From Brachybacterium huguangmaarense (GTDB lineage: Bacteria; Actinomycetota; Actinomycetes; Actinomycetales; Dermabacteraceae): DNA of 64,000 nucleotides. The translations under genes were made by a program, and so were the position numbers. Numbering within the stretch: position 1 is the stretch's first letter; each line of letters opens with the position of its first letter. The stretch is from assembly GCF_025725725.1 (NCBI RefSeq), contig NZ_CP107020.1:1550001-1614000 (forward strand). Reading direction: 5' to 3'. The notes beneath the pieces were generated by a model. That model saw only the letters and a list, made by a program, of their open reading frames with translations, searched no databases and had not been told where the DNA came from. Positions 26,367 through 35,038 of this stretch are shown in pieces.

Positions 26367-26660
26367 TCAGGCCGGGCCGTCGAGCTGGGCGAGCAACCGG
26401 TCGATGTCGGAGAACGTGACATCGGGCGTGGTCTGCAGCAGCAGCGGCATGCCGGAGACGACGGGAATGCCGAGGGCCGGCGGGATCTCCACGGTCGAGA
26501 CGACGATGTCGGCCCGGAAGTCCGGCGACAGCAGGTCCATCACGGTCGCGCTGACCACGCGGGCCGGACGGTCGACCGCGTCGAGGTGCTCGCGCACCCG
26601 TGAGGCGATGAGAGCGGAGGTCGCCACCCCCGCGCCGCACACGACGGCGATGGTGCGCAT
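26367..26660 (-). CDS. PTS system IIB component-like protein (lactose/galactitol type), orphan
   Basis: A 97-residue cytoplasmic phosphocarrier. The N-terminus [26 protein letters not shown] has the P-loop-like Cys8 that is phosphorylated in galactitol- and lactose-type IIB proteins. The rest alternates strands and helices ([24 protein letters not shown]) as expected for this fold. A strong GAAGGAGG site precedes the ATG. No IIA, IIC, HPr or sugar-metabolising gene is adjacent. It may serve a permease elsewhere or act as a regulatory phosphoprotein. Confidence 0.8.
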   Translation of the reverse strand: MRTIAVVCGAGVATSALIASRVREHLDAVDRPARVVSATVMDLLSPDFRADIVVSTVEIPPALGIPVVSGMPLLLQTTPDVTFSDIDRLLAQLDGPA

Positions 26661-26802
26661 GCTGTGCCTCCTTCGTGGATGGATGCCGGGCCCCCGGGTG
26701 TCACGCCGGCGGCGACGCCTCGTCGGGACCGGGCCCGGCTCCCGATTGTTCCACGTGGCGCCGGTCGCATCCAGGGACGTCCGCGCGCGGGGCCCGCGCG
26801 GC

Positions 26803-26808
26803 TAGTAT
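26803..26808 (+). promoter_or_regulatory. -10 box of ispD, leaderless type
   Basis: TAGTAT, six bases, then the GTG at 26815. It supports this GTG over later starts. Confidence 0.45.
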
Positions 26809-26814
26809 TCCGGC

Positions 26815-27576
26815 GTGAACTCCCCGCATCGGCACCGCTCGCGCCGGCCCCGCGCCGCCCTGGCCGCCGGCGTCGTGCTCGCGGGCGGGACCGGCAGCCG
26901 AGTGGGCGCCGAGATCAACAAGGCGTTCCTGCAGCTCGGCGGCCGTGCCCTGGCCGGATGGGGCCTCGCGACCATGGGGGCGGTCGAGGGCATCGGCCCC
27001 CTCGTGTTCGTGGTGCGGCCCGAGGACCGCGCCCACGCCGAGGCAGTCGTCGACCGCGGCCTGCGCCAGCGGGTCGAGGTGATCGGCGGGGGCCGCACGC
27101 GCCAGGAGTCCGAGCTGATGGCCCTGCGCCACCTCGCCGACCGGATCGACGCCGGGGCCGTGCACACCGTGCTCATCCACGACGCCGCCCGCCCCCTCGT
27201 CTCGCGCGGGCTCGTGGCCGCGGTGCTCCACGCGGCCATGGAGAGCGGGGGAGCGGTGCCCGCCCTCCCCGCGCACGACATCGCCGCGGCGGGCCCCGAC
27301 GCGACCCTCGCCCTGCCGCCCGAGCGTGCGCACGCCCTGCTGCGGGTCCAGACCCCCCAGGGGTTCCGGGCCGACAAGATCCTCGACGCCTACGAGGCCG
27401 CGGCGCGCGACGGCTTCGTCGGGACCGACACGGCGTCGTGCGCCCAGGAGTACACGGACATCGAGACCACCTGGGTGCGCGGCGAGGAGACCAACTTCAA
27501 GATCACCTACGCCCAGGACCTGCTGCTGGCCCAGGACGTCGTCGCGGCCCAGCGGCTGGTCCCGCGGTGGGGCTGA
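26815..27576 (+). CDS. ispD: 2-C-methyl-D-erythritol 4-phosphate cytidylyltransferase
   Basis: A 253-residue nucleotidyltransferase joining CTP to a sugar-alcohol phosphate. The complete catalytic set is present: GVVLAGGTGSRVGAEINKAFLQLGG with the glycine loop and Lys, GGGRTRQESELMAL, VLIHDAARPLVS, RVQTPQGFRADKILDAY and NFKITYAQDLLLAQ. This argues it is the working IspD. The close relative TarI (ribitol-5-phosphate cytidylyltransferase) cannot be excluded, since the EINKAFLQLGG loop is intermediate. An Arg-rich stretch of 12 residues precedes the fold. A second IspD-like gene lies 365 bases downstream on the other strand and lacks these motifs. Confidence 0.85.
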   Translation: MNSPHRHRSRRPRAALAAGVVLAGGTGSRVGAEINKAFLQLGGRALAGWGLATMGAVEGIGPLVFVVRPEDRAHAEAVVDRGLRQRVEVIGGGRTRQESELMALRHLADRIDAGAVHTVLIHDAARPLVSRGLVAAVLHAAMESGGAVPALPAHDIAAAGPDATLALPPERAHALLRVQTPQGFRADKILDAYEAAARDGFVGTDTASCAQEYTDIETTWVRGEETNFKITYAQDLLLAQDVVAAQRLVPRWG

Positions 27577-27628
27577 GCGACCACGTAGGCTGGAGGGCAC
27601 GGATCGTGCGCGAGGGACAGGAGCGGTG

Positions 27629-27937
27629 ATGGCGGTCGAGGAGAGCTTCCTGCGCTGCACCGTGTGCGATCGCGAGGCCGAGCACGAGGTGGTCTACGCC
27701 GGGCGCTTCGTCACCCAGATCGTATGCACCCACTGCGGCGCCGTGACCCGGCTCGACGTGAGCGACAGCTACCTGCCGGATCTGCGCGACCGCATCTCGA
27801 CCAAGCCCCGGCGGGTCGCCTCCGTCTTCCGCGACCATCCGGTCTCCTCGGCCACGAGCCTGCCCGGCCGTCTGCTGTCCAAGCCCCGCCGGATGGCCGA
27901 CGAGGTCGTCGCGGTGTGGCGCAACCGCCGCCGCTGA
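27629..27937 (+). CDS. Small zinc-ribbon protein
   Basis: A 102-residue protein of unknown function. The N-terminal third is a zinc ribbon with Cys10 and Cys13 (RCTVCDRE), then Cys33 and Cys36 (IVCTHCGAV). The remainder is basic (KPRRVASVFRDHP, KPRRMADEVVAVWRNRRR) with two related KPRR segments, suggesting nucleic-acid or membrane contact. The ATG has an AGGAG site. It follows ispD by 52 bases and may be co-transcribed, though a TAGGCT box upstream could give its own transcript. It ends 3 bases before the converging IspD-like gene. Confidence 0.7.
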   Translation: MAVEESFLRCTVCDREAEHEVVYAGRFVTQIVCTHCGAVTRLDVSDSYLPDLRDRISTKPRRVASVFRDHPVSSATSLPGRLLSKPRRMADEVVAVWRNRRR

Positions 27938-27940
27938 GCC

Positions 27941-28636
27941 TCAGGGCTGAGGCCGGGCGCGCACGGTGTCGCGCGCGAGCCCGAGGGCGATCTGCGCCTG
28001 CCACAGGCTGAGCCGGTCGCTCACCGGCTCACCCCGATGGCTCCCCGGCACCCGGCGCACGCGCGCCCCGAGGGCGAGCGCCCGCAGGATCTCGTCGTCG
28101 GGGCCGGCGTCGGTCACGAGCACCTCGGCGAGCAGCGACCGTCGCAGCAGTCGCGGGGACTGCAGCGAGGTCAGGCCGTCCCGGTCGACGTTGTGCAGGC
28201 CGCCGCTCGGGGCGTCCGCCTTGACCGAGTCGGTGACCGCGACCCCCGGCGCGACCGCGTCCACGTCGTCGGTCAGGCCCTCGAGCACCGCCTCGATCGT
28301 CTCGGGCGGCGTGAGGGCGCAGCTCGCGTCGTGCACGAGGAGGGCGCCGGCCTCGGCCGTGCCCGCATGCTCGAGCGCGCTCGCGAGGGCGGCCAGACGT
28401 CCGCCGGGGGCGGCCGGGACCGCCTCGCCCCGCTCGCCGAGCAGGCGGGCGACCGCGGCGAGATGGGACGGCGGGGTCAGCACGAGCGCGGGCGCCGGGC
28501 AGGCCTCGCCGAGGTTCAGCAGCAGGCGGTCCAGCAGCGTGACCCCTCCGAGCGGCAGCAGGGCCGGCACGGGGGCGTCCACGAGGTCGCCCTGCTCGAG
28601 GGCGAGCACGAGCGGCCGCACGGAGGTCACGGGCAT
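27941..28636 (-). CDS. IspD-like protein, degenerate catalytic motifs
   Basis: A 231-residue protein with the layout of IspD in the place where ispD sits in other actinobacteria, 25 bases after carD. The nucleotide-binding loop is lost: VLALEQGDLVDAPVPALLPLGG replaces the usual AGG-x-G-x-R and lysine pattern. LLVHDASCALTPP stands for HDAARPLV, SLQSPRLL for the QTPQ motif, and SDRLSLWQAQIAL for the final K-x-T-x-x-DL region. Spacing is still collinear, so homology is clear, but catalysis looks unlikely. It may have a structural or regulatory role, or be drifting after the intact ispD nearby took over. Confidence 0.75.
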   Translation of the reverse strand: MPVTSVRPLVLALEQGDLVDAPVPALLPLGGVTLLDRLLLNLGEACPAPALVLTPPSHLAAVARLLGERGEAVPAAPGGRLAALASALEHAGTAEAGALLVHDASCALTPPETIEAVLEGLTDDVDAVAPGVAVTDSVKADAPSGGLHNVDRDGLTSLQSPRLLRRSLLAEVLVTDAGPDDEILRALALGARVRRVPGSHRGEPVSDRLSLWQAQIALGLARDTVRARPQP

Positions 28637-28661
28637 GTCGGGGGTGGCGGCGGGCGCCGGC

Positions 28662-29144
28662 TCAGGAGGCCAGGACCTCGTCGAGGATCGACTCGGCGTT
28701 GGTCTCGTCGGTCTTCTCGGCGAGCGCGAGCTCGGAGACGAGGATCTGCCGCGCCTTGGCGAGCATGCGCTTCTCGCCCGCCGAGAGCCCCCGGTCCTGA
28801 TCGCGGCGCCACAGGTCGCGCACGACCTCGGCCACCTTCTTGACATCGCCCGAGGCGAGCTTCTCGACGTTCGCCTTGTACCGGCGGGACCAGTTGGTCG
28901 GCTCCTCCGTGTAGGGCTGGCGGAGGACCTCGAAGACCTCGTCGAGCCCCTCCTTGTCCACGACGTCCCGCACGCCGACGAGGTCGACGTTGTCGGCGGG
29001 CACCTCGATCGTGAGGTCGCCCTGGGCGACCTTGAGCTTGAGGTAGGTGCGCTCCTGCCCCTTGATGGTGCGGGTCTTCACCTCTTCGATGAGGGCGGCT
29101 CCATGGTGGGGGTAGACGACGGTTTCGCCGACGGCAAAGTTCAT
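28662..29144 (-). CDS. carD: CarD-family RNA polymerase-binding transcription factor
   Basis: A 160-residue essential global regulator in actinobacteria that binds the RNA polymerase beta lobe and stabilises the open promoter complex. The N-terminal Tudor-like polymerase-binding domain starts [19 protein letters not shown]. The C-terminal helical DNA-binding domain contains the conserved Trp of [17 protein letters not shown] and continues to [18 protein letters not shown]. Length and sequence are typical. The start has an AAAGGGA ribosome site and a -10 box (TAGACT) about 25 bases upstream. The IspD-like gene follows in the same orientation, preserving the carD-ispD order. Confidence 0.95.
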   Translation of the reverse strand: MNFAVGETVVYPHHGAALIEEVKTRTIKGQERTYLKLKVAQGDLTIEVPADNVDLVGVRDVVDKEGLDEVFEVLRQPYTEEPTNWSRRYKANVEKLASGDVKKVAEVVRDLWRRDQDRGLSAGEKRMLAKARQILVSELALAEKTDETNAESILDEVLAS

Positions 29145-29169
29145 GTGACAGGTCCCTTTCGTCGGATCC

Positions 29170-29175
29170 AGTCTA
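29170..29175 (-). promoter_or_regulatory. -10 box of carD
   Basis: TAGACT on the minus strand, about 25 bases upstream of the ATG, giving a short leader that contains the ribosome site. Confidence 0.4.
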
Positions 29176-29324
29176 CCACCGCCCTGGTGTGCTACTATCC
29201 GCCGCCCATCCTGTCCGGACGCCTCCCCGGGAGGTGAGCAGGGGTGCGTTAGGCTGGCCCGGTGCGCGCGAGCGCACCGTCCCCACCCCGCGCGGCAGCC
29301 CCGCGCTCCCTGCCAGGAGAGACC

Positions 29325-29888
29325 GTGAAGATCGTGCGCCGCCCCCGCCGTTTCGCCCTGTCCGTCGCCGCCGTCGCCCTCGCGCTGACCGCGTCCGGCT
29401 GCGCGTACTTCAACGACACGCAGACGCACGACTTCTACCAGGCGGCCGACGGCACCAACGCGAACGAGACCGGGCTGGGCGTGCGCAACGCCGTGCTCGT
29501 GGTCGACGACGCCGGCAACGGCACCCTCTACGCGACCGCGGTCAACAACACCGACCAGGACGGCACCGTCGAGCTGTCGGGCGCGTACGAGGGCGCCACG
29601 GTCTTCTCGACGAGCGTCGAGGTCCCGGCCGGCGGAACCGTCGCCCTCGGCGGCGAGGGCGACCAGTCCGTCACCGCGACCGCCGTCGAGGCGCCGGCCG
29701 GCTCCATCATGCAGCTGACCGTGACCGCGTCCGGCCAGGAGACGACCACCGTCTCGCTGCCGGTCCTGGACGAGTCCCTGGCCTACTACCGCACCGCCGA
29801 GCAGGGCGGGGAGTCCACGACGCCCGCCGTCGCGCCGACCGAGTCCGCGACCGCCGCGGCCGACGAGACCTCCTCCTCGCAGGGCTGA
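29325..29888 (+). CDS. Secreted lipoprotein of unknown function
   Basis: A 187-residue exported lipoprotein. The GTG at 29325 follows an AGGAG site and begins a classic signal: Lys/Arg-rich start ([10 protein letters not shown]), hydrophobic core ([11 protein letters not shown]) and lipobox TASGC, with the lipidated Cys at about residue 26. The mature part is rich in Thr, Gly and Val and looks like a beta-sandwich ([33 protein letters not shown]), ending in a Thr/Ala/Ser tail. A frame extending back to a leaderless-type GTG at 29262 is possible but would spoil the signal. It lies just before the convergent regX3, so a link to phosphate stress is only positional. Confidence 0.75.
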   Translation: MKIVRRPRRFALSVAAVALALTASGCAYFNDTQTHDFYQAADGTNANETGLGVRNAVLVVDDAGNGTLYATAVNNTDQDGTVELSGAYEGATVFSTSVEVPAGGTVALGGEGDQSVTATAVEAPAGSIMQLTVTASGQETTTVSLPVLDESLAYYRTAEQGGESTTPAVAPTESATAAADETSSSQG

Positions 29889-29900
29889 GGCCCGGCGCGC

Positions 29901-30596
29901 TCAGCGCTCGCCGGCCTCGAACTTGTAGCCGAGCCCGCGCACCGTCACGAGGTGCACCGGGTTCTTGGGATCGCTCTCGATCTTGGCGCGCAGGCGCTTG
30001 ACGTGCACGTCGAGGGTCTTGGTGTCGCCCACGTAGTTGGCGCCCCACACCCGGTCGATCAGCTGCGAGCGCGTGAGGACCCGGTCGACGTTGCGCAGGA
30101 GCAGCTCGAGCAGCTCGAACTCCTTGAGCGGGAGGGGCACCTCCTCGCCGCGGACCGTGACCACGTGGCGGTCCACGTCCATCGTGATGCCGCCGCCCGT
30201 GAGGGTCGCCTCCTCGTCCTCGCCCTCGGCGTCCTGCCCGCGACGGCGCAGGACCGCCTTGATCCGGGCCAGCAGCTCGCGCGAGGAGTAGGGCTTGGTC
30301 ACGTAGTCGTCGGCGCCGAGCTCGAGGCCGAGCACCTTGTCGAACTCGTCGTCCTTGGCCGTCAGCATGATGACCGGCACGCTCGAGGTGCGGCGGATCT
30401 CCCGGCACACCTCGGTGCCGCTCATGCCCGGCAGCATGAGGTCGAGCAGCACGAGGTCCGCGCCCTGGGCAAAGAAGAGGGCCAGGCCGTCCGTGCCGGT
30501 GTCGGCCACCGCCACCTCGTAGCCCTCCTTGCGCAGGCTGTAGGACAGCGGGTCGGAGAAGGACTCCTCGTCCTCGACGATCAGGATGCGGGTCAT
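29901..30596 (-). CDS. regX3: RegX3-type response regulator
   Basis: A 231-residue OmpR-family response regulator. The receiver domain holds the acidic pocket (VEDEES), the phosphoacceptor Asp52 in LLDLMLPGMSG, and the conserved Thr and Lys (MLTAKDD, VTKPYSSRELLARI). The winged-helix domain follows (EFELLELLLRNVDRVLTRSQLIDRVWG, then LDVHVKRLRAKIE and VRGLGYKFE). It lies 5 bases after senX3 and next to phoU, which identifies it as the phosphate-responsive RegX3 rather than MtrA or PrrA. It would activate phosphate uptake genes under limitation. Confidence 0.93.
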   Translation of the reverse strand: MTRILIVEDEESFSDPLSYSLRKEGYEVAVADTGTDGLALFFAQGADLVLLDLMLPGMSGTEVCREIRRTSSVPVIMLTAKDDEFDKVLGLELGADDYVTKPYSSRELLARIKAVLRRRGQDAEGEDEEATLTGGGITMDVDRHVVTVRGEEVPLPLKEFELLELLLRNVDRVLTRSQLIDRVWGANYVGDTKTLDVHVKRLRAKIESDPKNPVHLVTVRGLGYKFEAGER

Positions 30597-30601
30597 GTCC
30601 T

Positions 30602-31798
30602 TCAGTCCTCCAGGTCGAATGCGATGTGGCGGGGCGCCGCGGAGGCCGGGATGGTCTCGGTGCGCCCCATCTCGGGGATGCGCAGGGTGAACGTCGAGCC
30701 CTCGCCGAGCCGCGAGGAGGCCGTGACCTCGCCGCCGTGGTCCGAGGCGATGTGCTTGACGATGGCCAGGCCCAGGCCGGTGCCGCCGCGGGCGCGCGAG
30801 CGGGCCCGGTCCACGCGGTAGAACCGTTCGAAGATGCGTCCGAGGTCCTCGGACGAGATGCCCATGCCCTCGTCGGCCACGACCATCTCGACCATGCCCC
30901 CTGCGCGGCGCACGGAGACGCTGATGCGGGTGTCGGGCTCGGAGTACATGATCGCATTGGCGATGAGGTTGGACAGGGCCGTCGTGAGCCGGGCGGCCGA
31001 GCCGTAGACCTGCAGACCCGTGGTCCCGCCCACCGTGACCTCGATGTGCGAGCCCAGCGCGACGTTGCGATGGGCGGCGACGGCCTCGCGCACGACCGCG
31101 TCGACGTCGACGGCGCTCGCGTCCGGGAGGAAGGAGGTGCCCTGCACGCGGGAGAGCTCGATGATCTCCTGGACCAGGTTGGCCAGGCGGCGGGACTCGG
31201 TCTGCATGCGCTCGGCGAAGCGTCGCACCGCGTCGGGGTCGTCGGCGGCGTCCTCCATGGTCTCGGCCAGCAGGGTGATGGCGCCGACGGGGGTCTTGAG
31301 CTCGTGGGACACGTTGGCCACGAAGTCGCGGCGGGTCTCCTCGACGCGCTCGGCGCCGGTCAGGTCGTCGGCCAGGAGCAGCACGCCGTGGCTGCCGAGC
31401 GCTCCCATGCGGACGTCCATCACGGCGTCGCCGTCGCCGCGGTGGCTGCGGGGGAGCGTCATCCGCTCGTCGCGGAAGCCGCCGTTGCGGCCGACGTCGG
31501 CGGCGAGCTCCATGAGCTTCGTGCTCGCCAGGCGGGGGTAGTCGCTCCCGGTCGCGCGCACGAGCCCATAGGAGTAGGCCAGCGGGCTCGCGCGCAGGAC
31601 GTCGCCGGCGGAGTCGAGCACGACGTAGGCGGAGGTGAGGATCGACAGGACCTCGGCGGCCGCGGCCGGCACGAGCGGCGCGGGACGCTCCTCGACGCTG
31701 CCCTTGCGGCGTGCGCTGCGCTGGAGCGCGACGGCGGCGGCCACGCCGATCACGAGACCGATGAGGCCGGCCAGCAGCAGGAGGACAGCGGTGGGCAC
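30602..31798 (-). CDS. senX3: SenX3-type sensor histidine kinase
   Basis: Membrane kinase of about 398 residues partnering RegX3. One N-terminal membrane segment (AVLLLLAGLIGLVIGVAAAVAL), a PAS-like sensor region (AEVLSILTSAYVVLDSAGDVLRASPLAYSYG), the phosphoacceptor H-box (FVANVSHELKTPVGAITLL) and the ATPase domain with N, G1 and G2 boxes (LSNLIANAIMYS, VADEGMGI, GGTGLGLAIVKHI) are all present. The GTG at 31798 is preferred over 31804 because a -10 box (TAGGCT) ends 6 bases before it. SenX3 senses phosphate status through the Pst system and PhoU. Confidence 0.92.
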   Translation of the reverse strand: MPTAVLLLLAGLIGLVIGVAAAVALQRSARRKGSVEERPAPLVPAAAAEVLSILTSAYVVLDSAGDVLRASPLAYSYGLVRATGSDYPRLASTKLMELAADVGRNGGFRDERMTLPRSHRGDGDAVMDVRMGALGSHGVLLLADDLTGAERVEETRRDFVANVSHELKTPVGAITLLAETMEDAADDPDAVRRFAERMQTESRRLANLVQEIIELSRVQGTSFLPDASAVDVDAVVREAVAAHRNVALGSHIEVTVGGTTGLQVYGSAARLTTALSNLIANAIMYSEPDTRISVSVRRAGGMVEMVVADEGMGISSEDLGRIFERFYRVDRARSRARGGTGLGLAIVKHIASDHGGEVTASSRLGEGSTFTLRIPEMGRTETIPASAAPRHIAFDLED

Positions 31799-31804
31799 CG
31801 TCAC

Positions 31805-31810
31805 AGCCTA
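31805..31810 (-). promoter_or_regulatory. -10 box of senX3-regX3, leaderless type
   Basis: TAGGCT on the minus strand, six bases, then GTG. The divergent phoU starts 148 bases away. Confidence 0.45.
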
Positions 31811-31952
31811 GGGCGCGACGGGGCCGCCCGACCACCGCGGGGCCCGGCGCGACGCACTCGACCTCAGGAGTTCACCCCGCCTCTCCCGCTCGTTCACGCG
31901 GCCGTGGGAGGCTCCCTGGCGGACGCCACCCCACCGACGCGAGAGAGCACCC

Positions 31953-32630
31953 ATGCGCGAGGCATTCCACAGCGACCTGCAGACCATCGGAGCGCACCTG
32001 ACCCGGATGTGCACGCTCGTCGAGTCGGCCGTGGCCGACGCGTCGGCCGCGCTGCTCGAGGTCGACCTCTCCCTCGCCGAGCGCGTGATCGCGGCCGACG
32101 TGCACATCGACGAGCTGCAGGTCGACATCGACGAGAGGGCCGTGGACCTGCTCGCGCGGCAGTCGCCCGTCGCGACCGACCTGCGCGTGCTCGTCTCGGC
32201 CCTGCGCATGAGCGCGACGCTCGAGCGGATGGGCGACCTCGGCGAGCACATCGCCCTGATCGCCCGGCGCCGCCACCCCGAGCCGGCGCTGCCCGAGGCC
32301 GATCGCGAGGACTTCCGCAGGATGGCCGAGCTGACGGTCGCGGGCATCCGGGACGCGCAGCGGGTCATCGAGGAGCGGGACCTCGCCCTCGCCGCCGAGG
32401 TCGAGAAGCGCGACGCCGAGATCGACGACCTCATGCAGCGCATCTACGCGCGGCTCGACCGCGACGGCTCCGCGTACACCACGGCGCAGGTCACGGACCT
32501 GACGCTGCTCGGACGCTTCTACGAGCGGCTCGGCGACCACGCCGTGTCCCTCGTGCGCCGGATCGGCTTCCTCGTCACCGGGACCACCGTGGACCCCCGG
32601 TCGAGCGCGACCGACGTCGACGACATCTGA
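31953..32630 (+). CDS. phoU: PhoU phosphate signalling protein
   Basis: A 225-residue peripheral protein with two three-helix bundles that links the Pst transporter to SenX3 and keeps RegX3 off when phosphate is ample. Each repeat has its metal-binding E-x3-D-x3-D-like run (ERVIAADVHIDELQVDIDERA, then EVEKRDAEIDDLMQRI). Also present is LLARQSPVATDLRVLVSALRMSATLERMGDLGEHIA, followed by YERLGDHAVSLVRRI. The gene is divergent from senX3, as in other actinobacteria. The C-terminus ends with a short acidic tail. Confidence 0.94.
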   Translation: MREAFHSDLQTIGAHLTRMCTLVESAVADASAALLEVDLSLAERVIAADVHIDELQVDIDERAVDLLARQSPVATDLRVLVSALRMSATLERMGDLGEHIALIARRRHPEPALPEADREDFRRMAELTVAGIRDAQRVIEERDLALAAEVEKRDAEIDDLMQRIYARLDRDGSAYTTAQVTDLTLLGRFYERLGDHAVSLVRRIGFLVTGTTVDPRSSATDVDDI

Positions 32631-32641
32631 CCCGCGGACGC

Positions 32642-32680
32642 GCGAGGGCCCGTGCCGCCGGCGGCGGCACGGGCCCTCGC
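32642..32680. terminator. Bidirectional hairpin terminator
   Basis: An 18-bp perfect stem (GCGAGGGCCCGTGCCGCC paired with its complement at 32663-32680) and a 3-base loop between the convergent phoU and DUF4235 genes. No strong T run is present. Confidence 0.7.
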
Positions 32681-32692
32681 GGTCTGTCGCGG

Positions 32693-33076
32693 TCAGCCGC
32701 GGTTGGGATCCGGACGGCGCTCGACGAGGTGCTGGGCGCCGCGCTCGGCCCCCCGCTCGGCGAGCATGCGCAGCCCCTGGATCGCGACGCCGGACAGGAC
32801 GGCCCACAGCACCATCTTCCACACCGGGATCTCGTCCATCGGATCGGTGATCTGCGCGATCTCGGCGCGCGAGGCGCCGTCCTTCTTGGCCTGCTTCCGC
32901 TCGGCCTTGACGTCCTTGGCGCTCTGCTTGGAGACCTTGTCGGTGGGAGCGTCCTCGCCGAACAGGGCGCTCCAGCCGCGCTGGAGAGCCTGGTTGGCGA
33001 CGAACGCCGCGGCGAGCCCGGCGCCGGTCACGGCTAGGCGCACGAGCGGGTTGGACGAGTGGGACGAAGCGGCCAT
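32693..33076 (-). CDS. DUF4235 family membrane protein
   Basis: A 127-residue protein with two membrane segments (VRLAVTGAGLAAAFVANQAL and VWKMVLWAVLSGVAIQGLRML) separated by a highly charged Lys/Ala loop (DKVSKQSAKDVKAERKQAKKDG). This is the DUF4235 layout found across actinobacteria, function unknown. The ATG follows a GGAGGACCGC-type site. The gene is monocistronic and converges on phoU across the hairpin at 32642-32680. Confidence 0.8.
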   Translation of the reverse strand: MAASSHSSNPLVRLAVTGAGLAAAFVANQALQRGWSALFGEDAPTDKVSKQSAKDVKAERKQAKKDGASRAEIAQITDPMDEIPVWKMVLWAVLSGVAIQGLRMLAERGAERGAQHLVERRPDPNRG

Positions 33077-33146
33077 GCGGTCCTCCTGAAGGGGTCGGTC
33101 GGTCCGGGCGGGTCCGGTCGCGGGATCGGGCCGAGGCCCGGCGCGG

Positions 33147-34232
33147 TCAGCTGCCGCCCGCGTGAGCAGAGTAGTACGCGTGCATGTCGTCGTCCCTGAT
33201 CGCGGCCCGGAACGCGTCCATCGCGGCCTCGTCGGTCCCGACCACGCTCGCGCCTCCGCTCGTCGTGGTGGGATCGCCGTGCGGCACCTCGAGGTAGAAG
33301 ATGTCGGAGTTGCGGACGTCGCGCAGCTCGGCGGCGAGGCCCACGATGGCCGACGGCGTGAGCGCCGAGTCGATCGTCATGTACGGGGCGATCGTGTCGA
33401 CCAGGCCCTTGATCTTGATCGGGTCCGAGAGGGTGTCGGCGGAGATGACCTTGTCGGCGAGAGCCGCGACGAGCGCCCGCTGGTGACGGTTGCGCCCGAA
33501 GTCGCCGTCGGGGAGGTTCTTGCGCTCGCGCACGAACGCGAGCGCCTCTGCGCCGTCCATGTGCTGGACGCCCTGGGTGAAGCTGTAGCTGCCGCTCCTG
33601 GTCTCGAAGGACTGGTCCACGCGCACGTCGACCCCGCCGAGGGAGTCGACGAGCCCCTCCACGCCGTCGAAGTCGATGAGCGCGACGTGGTCGATCCTGA
33701 CCCCGACGTAGTTCTCGACCGTGGTGACGGTGAGCGGGACGCCGCCGTACGCGAGGGCCGAGTTGATGCGCCCCTTGCCGTGGCCGGGGATGTCGATGTA
33801 GAGGTCGCGGGGGAAGGAGGTGACGTAGACGGACTTCTTGTCGGCGCTCACGTGCACGAGCATCACCACGTCCGAGCGCTGCCCCTTGACCTCCTGGCCC
33901 TCGGCGGAGTCGGGGTCGCGGCGGTCCGAGCCGAGCAGCAGGTAGTTCTGGCCCGCGCCCTCGGTCTGCGAGCTCGAGGGCAGCCCCACCTGCACGGACT
34001 TGGTGTAGAAGGAGCGCTGCAGCGAGAACAGGTAGCCGCCCGCCACGAGCGCGGCGACGAGCACGAGCACGCCCACGCTGCCGAGGACGATGAGGATGCG
34101 GCGACGGCCGCGACGACGGTCCCGGCGGGCGTCTTCCGGGTTCTCCTCGAAGTCGTCGAGCATGTCGTCGCTCGCGGCGCCGGACGCGCCGTCCGCGGCA
34201 TCGTCGAGGGCGTCACGCTCGGATCGGCGCAT
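33147..34232 (-). CDS. LytR-CpsA-Psr (LCP) family cell-wall ligase
   Basis: A 361-residue LCP phosphotransferase of the usual architecture: acidic/basic cytoplasmic start, one membrane segment (RILIVLGSVGVLVLVAALVAGGYLF), then the extracytoplasmic LCP domain. Its conserved parts are YLLLGSDRRDPDSAEGQ, VHVSADKKSVYVTSFPRDLYIDIPGHGKGRINSALAYGG, GVDVRVDQSFE and ALAFVRERKNLPDGDFGRNRHQRAL. The catalytic Arg and Asp residues are intact. The ATG shares one base with the trmB stop, so it is the last gene of a Rieske-trmB-LCP message. A second, longer LCP gene is at 19956-21752, suggesting different polymers or sites. Confidence 0.92.
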   Translation of the reverse strand: MRRSERDALDDAADGASGAASDDMLDDFEENPEDARRDRRRGRRRILIVLGSVGVLVLVAALVAGGYLFSLQRSFYTKSVQVGLPSSSQTEGAGQNYLLLGSDRRDPDSAEGQEVKGQRSDVVMLVHVSADKKSVYVTSFPRDLYIDIPGHGKGRINSALAYGGVPLTVTTVENYVGVRIDHVALIDFDGVEGLVDSLGGVDVRVDQSFETRSGSYSFTQGVQHMDGAEALAFVRERKNLPDGDFGRNRHQRALVAALADKVISADTLSDPIKIKGLVDTIAPYMTIDSALTPSAIVGLAAELRDVRNSDIFYLEVPHGDPTTTSGGASVVGTDEAAMDAFRAAIRDDDMHAYYSAHAGGS

Positions 34233-35038
34233 CAGTGCTCCTCGGGGTCGGTCCGTTCGGTGCGACGGTACGCGAGGTCCCACACGAGGCGTCCCGCGTC
34301 GTGCGCCTTGCGCTCGAAGCTCGTGAGCACGCGCCCGTCGAAGCGGGGCGCCCAGCCCGTGACGGGCAGGTCCTCGGGCAGGGGGTCCGACGCGGTCCCG
34401 GCGGGGCGCGGGCCGTCGGCGCTCAGAGTAGCCCACCGCGCGTCGGCGTCGAGCACGCGACGCATGTGCCCCGCGTACTCGGCCCAGTCGGTCGCCGCGC
34501 GCAGCGCCCCGCCGGGGGCGACGAGGGACGCGAGCACGTCGAGCAGGGGAGGTGAGAGGAGACGGCGCTTGTGGTGCTTGAACTTGTGCCAGGGATCGGG
34601 GAAGAAGACCCACACCTCGTCGATCGCGCCGGGCGGCATGAGGATCGGCAGGGAGTGCAGGGCGTCCAGCGGCAGCAGGCGCACGTTGTCGGGCGAGCCC
34701 GCGCGCTCGAGCCGGTCGAGGGTCTGCGCGATCCCGGGCACGTAGACCTCGAAGGCGAGGTGGTCGCGCTCGGGGTGGGAGGCCGCGGCGGCGGCGATGT
34801 TCTCGCCCTGGCCGCTGCCGATCTCGACCACGAGCGGCGCGCGACGGCCGAAGACGGCGACAGGATCGAGCCGGGCGTCGTCGGCGGGCAGCGTGTCGCG
34901 CTCGCCGGGGGCGACGTCCAGGACCCACCGGTCGTGCGAGCGGTCCCACGCGTCCTGGCGGCTGCGGCTCAGGCGCGAGCCGCGGCGCACGAAGGAGACG
35001 ACGTCCCGACGCGGCCGGGGCTGCTCGTCCTCAGACAC
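34232..35038 (-). CDS. trmB: tRNA (guanine-N7-)-methyltransferase
   Basis: A 268-residue SAM-dependent enzyme that methylates G46 in the tRNA variable loop. The SAM-binding motif is [34 protein letters not shown] and the family signature is [20 protein letters not shown]. An N-terminal basic region ([19 protein letters not shown]) fits the tRNA-binding segment, and [20 protein letters not shown] closes the fold. The GTG start overlaps the end of the Rieske gene by 8 bases, and the stop overlaps the LCP start by one base. Confidence 0.93.
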   Translation of the reverse strand: MSEDEQPRPRRDVVSFVRRGSRLSRSRQDAWDRSHDRWVLDVAPGERDTLPADDARLDPVAVFGRRAPLVVEIGSGQGENIAAAAASHPERDHLAFEVYVPGIAQTLDRLERAGSPDNVRLLPLDALHSLPILMPPGAIDEVWVFFPDPWHKFKHHKRRLLSPPLLDVLASLVAPGGALRAATDWAEYAGHMRRVLDADARWATLSADGPRPAGTASDPLPEDLPVTGWAPRFDGRVLTSFERKAHDAGRLVWDLAYRRTERTDPEEH

